NCBI GenBank assembly: GCA_021797365.1
Contig: JAJZZU010000146.1
Span: forward strand, 1-6,723
Length of the DNA stretch: 6,723 nt
DNA from: Pseudomonadota bacterium
GTDB lineage: Bacteria; Pseudomonadota; Gammaproteobacteria; Acidiferrobacterales; Acidiferrobacteraceae
Direction of reading: 5' to 3'
Shown here: positions 5,802-6,723 of the stretch, piece by piece
Layout: the number at the start of each line of letters is the position of its first letter
Position numbering within the stretch: the stretch's first letter is position 1
Made by a program: the position numbers and the translations under genes
Notes under the pieces: model-generated
What the model was told of the DNA's origin: nothing
The model's database searches: none
The model's input: the letters and a program-made list of their open reading frames with translations, nothing else

Positions 5802-6723
5802 ATGGAAAACCATAAACGCAAGGCGATCGTCCTGCTCTCGGGCGGCCTTGATTCGCTGCTCGCGGCACGTCTGATGCTCGATCAGGGCATCCATGTCGAG
5901 GGCATCAACTTTTTTACCGGGTTTTGCGTAGAGGGGCATACGCACGCCGTACGCCGTGATCGCAAGGATCGTCACGTGCGCAACAACGCCCTTCACAGCG
6001 CAGAACAGCTGGGTATCCGACTCCATATCGTCGATGTCATCGACGACTACAAGGATGTGGTCTTGAATCCGCGCCACGGCTACGGCGCGCACCTGAACCC
6101 GTGTCTCGATTGCAAGGCCTTCATGATCGGGCGCGCGCGGTCATGGATCGAGGAACACGGTTTCGATTTCATTGTGACAGGCGAGGTCTTGGGACAGCGG
6201 CCGATGTCGCAGCGCCGGGACACCTTTCCGGTAGTGGCGCGCGAGTCCGGCGCCCTGGATCGGCTGTTGCGGCCGTTGTCCGCGAAGCTCTTGCCGCCGA
6301 CCCTTCCCGAACGCGAGGGCTGGGTGGATCGCGAGCGCCTCCTGGGCTTGAGCGGCCGTAACCGCAAACCCCAGATCGCCTTGGCGCGCGCCTATGGTTT
6401 CGAATATGCGCAGCCCGCCGGCGGGTGCTGTTTCCTGACCGATGAGAACTACGCCCACAAGCTTCGGGATCTGTGGGCAAGCCGCGGCGAGCGGCGCTAC
6501 GATTTCGACGACATCATGCTCCTGAAGATCGGCCGCCACCTGCGGCCGCACCCGTCTTTCAAGCTCATTATCGGTCGCGAAGAGGGAGAGAACCGGTTTC
6601 TGGAGGGTTATCGCCAGCGCTTCGTGCATTTGTGGGCGCTCGACCATAAGGGACCCCTGGCCCTCCTGCAAGGCGATGTCGACGAGGCCGGTCTGGATCT
6701 CGCATGCGCGATCACCGCGCGCT
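5802..6723 (+). CDS. PP-loop ATPase related to tRNA 2-thiouridine synthases (MnmA/ThiI-like), partial at the 3' end
   Basis: Predicted ATP-dependent tRNA thiolation enzyme; 307 codons are open to the window edge without a stop. The PP-loop SGGLDS is at residues 13-18 after a short beta strand, which in this superfamily binds ATP for adenylation of the target base. NPCLDCK at 99-105 gives Cys101-x2-Cys104, as in the NPCxxCN site of MnmA. TGEVLGQRPMSQR is at 126-138, LPPTLPEREGWVDRE at 164-178, and AGGCCFLTDE at 206-215 supplies Cys209/Cys210. From about residue 238 a separate segment begins (LLKIGRH, KLIIGREEGEN, HKGPLALLQG) that resembles the NFACT-R/DUF814 RNA-binding fold. Homologues are often labelled tRNA (5-methylaminomethyl-2-thiouridylate)-methyltransferase, a historical misnomer. 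The ATG at 5802 has AAGGA only 3 bases upstream; a GTG at 5784 is an alternative. Family membership is clear; target tRNA and sulfur donor are unknown. Confidence 0.88.
   Translation, partial: MENHKRKAIVLLSGGLDSLLAARLMLDQGIHVEGINFFTGFCVEGHTHAVRRDRKDRHVRNNALHSAEQLGIRLHIVDVIDDYKDVVLNPRHGYGAHLNPCLDCKAFMIGRARSWIEEHGFDFIVTGEVLGQRPMSQRRDTFPVVARESGALDRLLRPLSAKLLPPTLPEREGWVDRERLLGLSGRNRKPQIALARAYGFEYAQPAGGCCFLTDENYAHKLRDLWASRGERRYDFDDIMLLKIGRHLRPHPSFKLIIGREEGENRFLEGYRQRFVHLWALDHKGPLALLQGDVDEAGLDLACAITAR

Noticed and set aside
4933..5874. Plus-strand open frame of 313 codons opposite mtgA that extends into the PP-loop gene
   Set aside because: It is antisense to an MtgA with clear GT51 motifs, low in complexity, and out of frame with the real plus-strand gene at 5802.

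Overview
The window is almost fully coding, high-GC DNA from a Gram-negative bacterium, most likely a gammaproteobacterium. The evidence is the two-subunit (alpha2beta2) glycyl-tRNA synthetase, an LPS heptose phosphatase, a PlsC-type acyltransferase, a membrane-anchored monofunctional peptidoglycan glycosyltransferase, and the gene order glyQ-glyS-(mazG-like)-gmhB-plsC, which resembles the glyQS-gmhB-plsC order known in many gamma- and betaproteobacteria. The species cannot be named from this sequence.

The minus strand carries seven genes, transcribed from right to left. mtgA (4924-5688) comes first, followed after 63 bases by a tight six-gene run: glyQ (3982-4860), glyS (1887-3989), a MazG-like pyrophosphohydrolase (1553-1894), gmhB (999-1553), plsC (253-1002) and the N-terminal part of queH (1-249, running off the left edge). 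Successive junctions overlap by 8, 8, 1 and 4 bases and then leave 3 bases, so translational coupling is likely. A candidate promoter for this run sits over the last codons of mtgA. The run combines tRNA charging (GlyQS), tRNA wobble-base modification (QueH), nucleotide housecleaning (MazG-like) and envelope precursor synthesis (GmhB, PlsC).

On the plus strand, divergent from mtgA across a 113-base intergenic region, a PP-loop ATPase related to tRNA 2-thiouridine synthases runs off the right edge (5802-6723). It has the SGGLDS loop, a CxxC pair, a late CC pair, and a C-terminal segment resembling the NFACT-R (DUF814) RNA-binding domain. The intergenic region holds a candidate -10 element and a perfect 7-base inverted repeat.

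I see no mobile elements, CRISPR, tRNA or rRNA genes, or pseudogenes. This is core-genome sequence. The points most worth a second look are the predicted thiolation enzyme, a His-to-Asn change in a catalytic motif of MtgA, the choice of GlyQ start codon, the inserted mazG-like gene, and queH placed in the same frame just after plsC.
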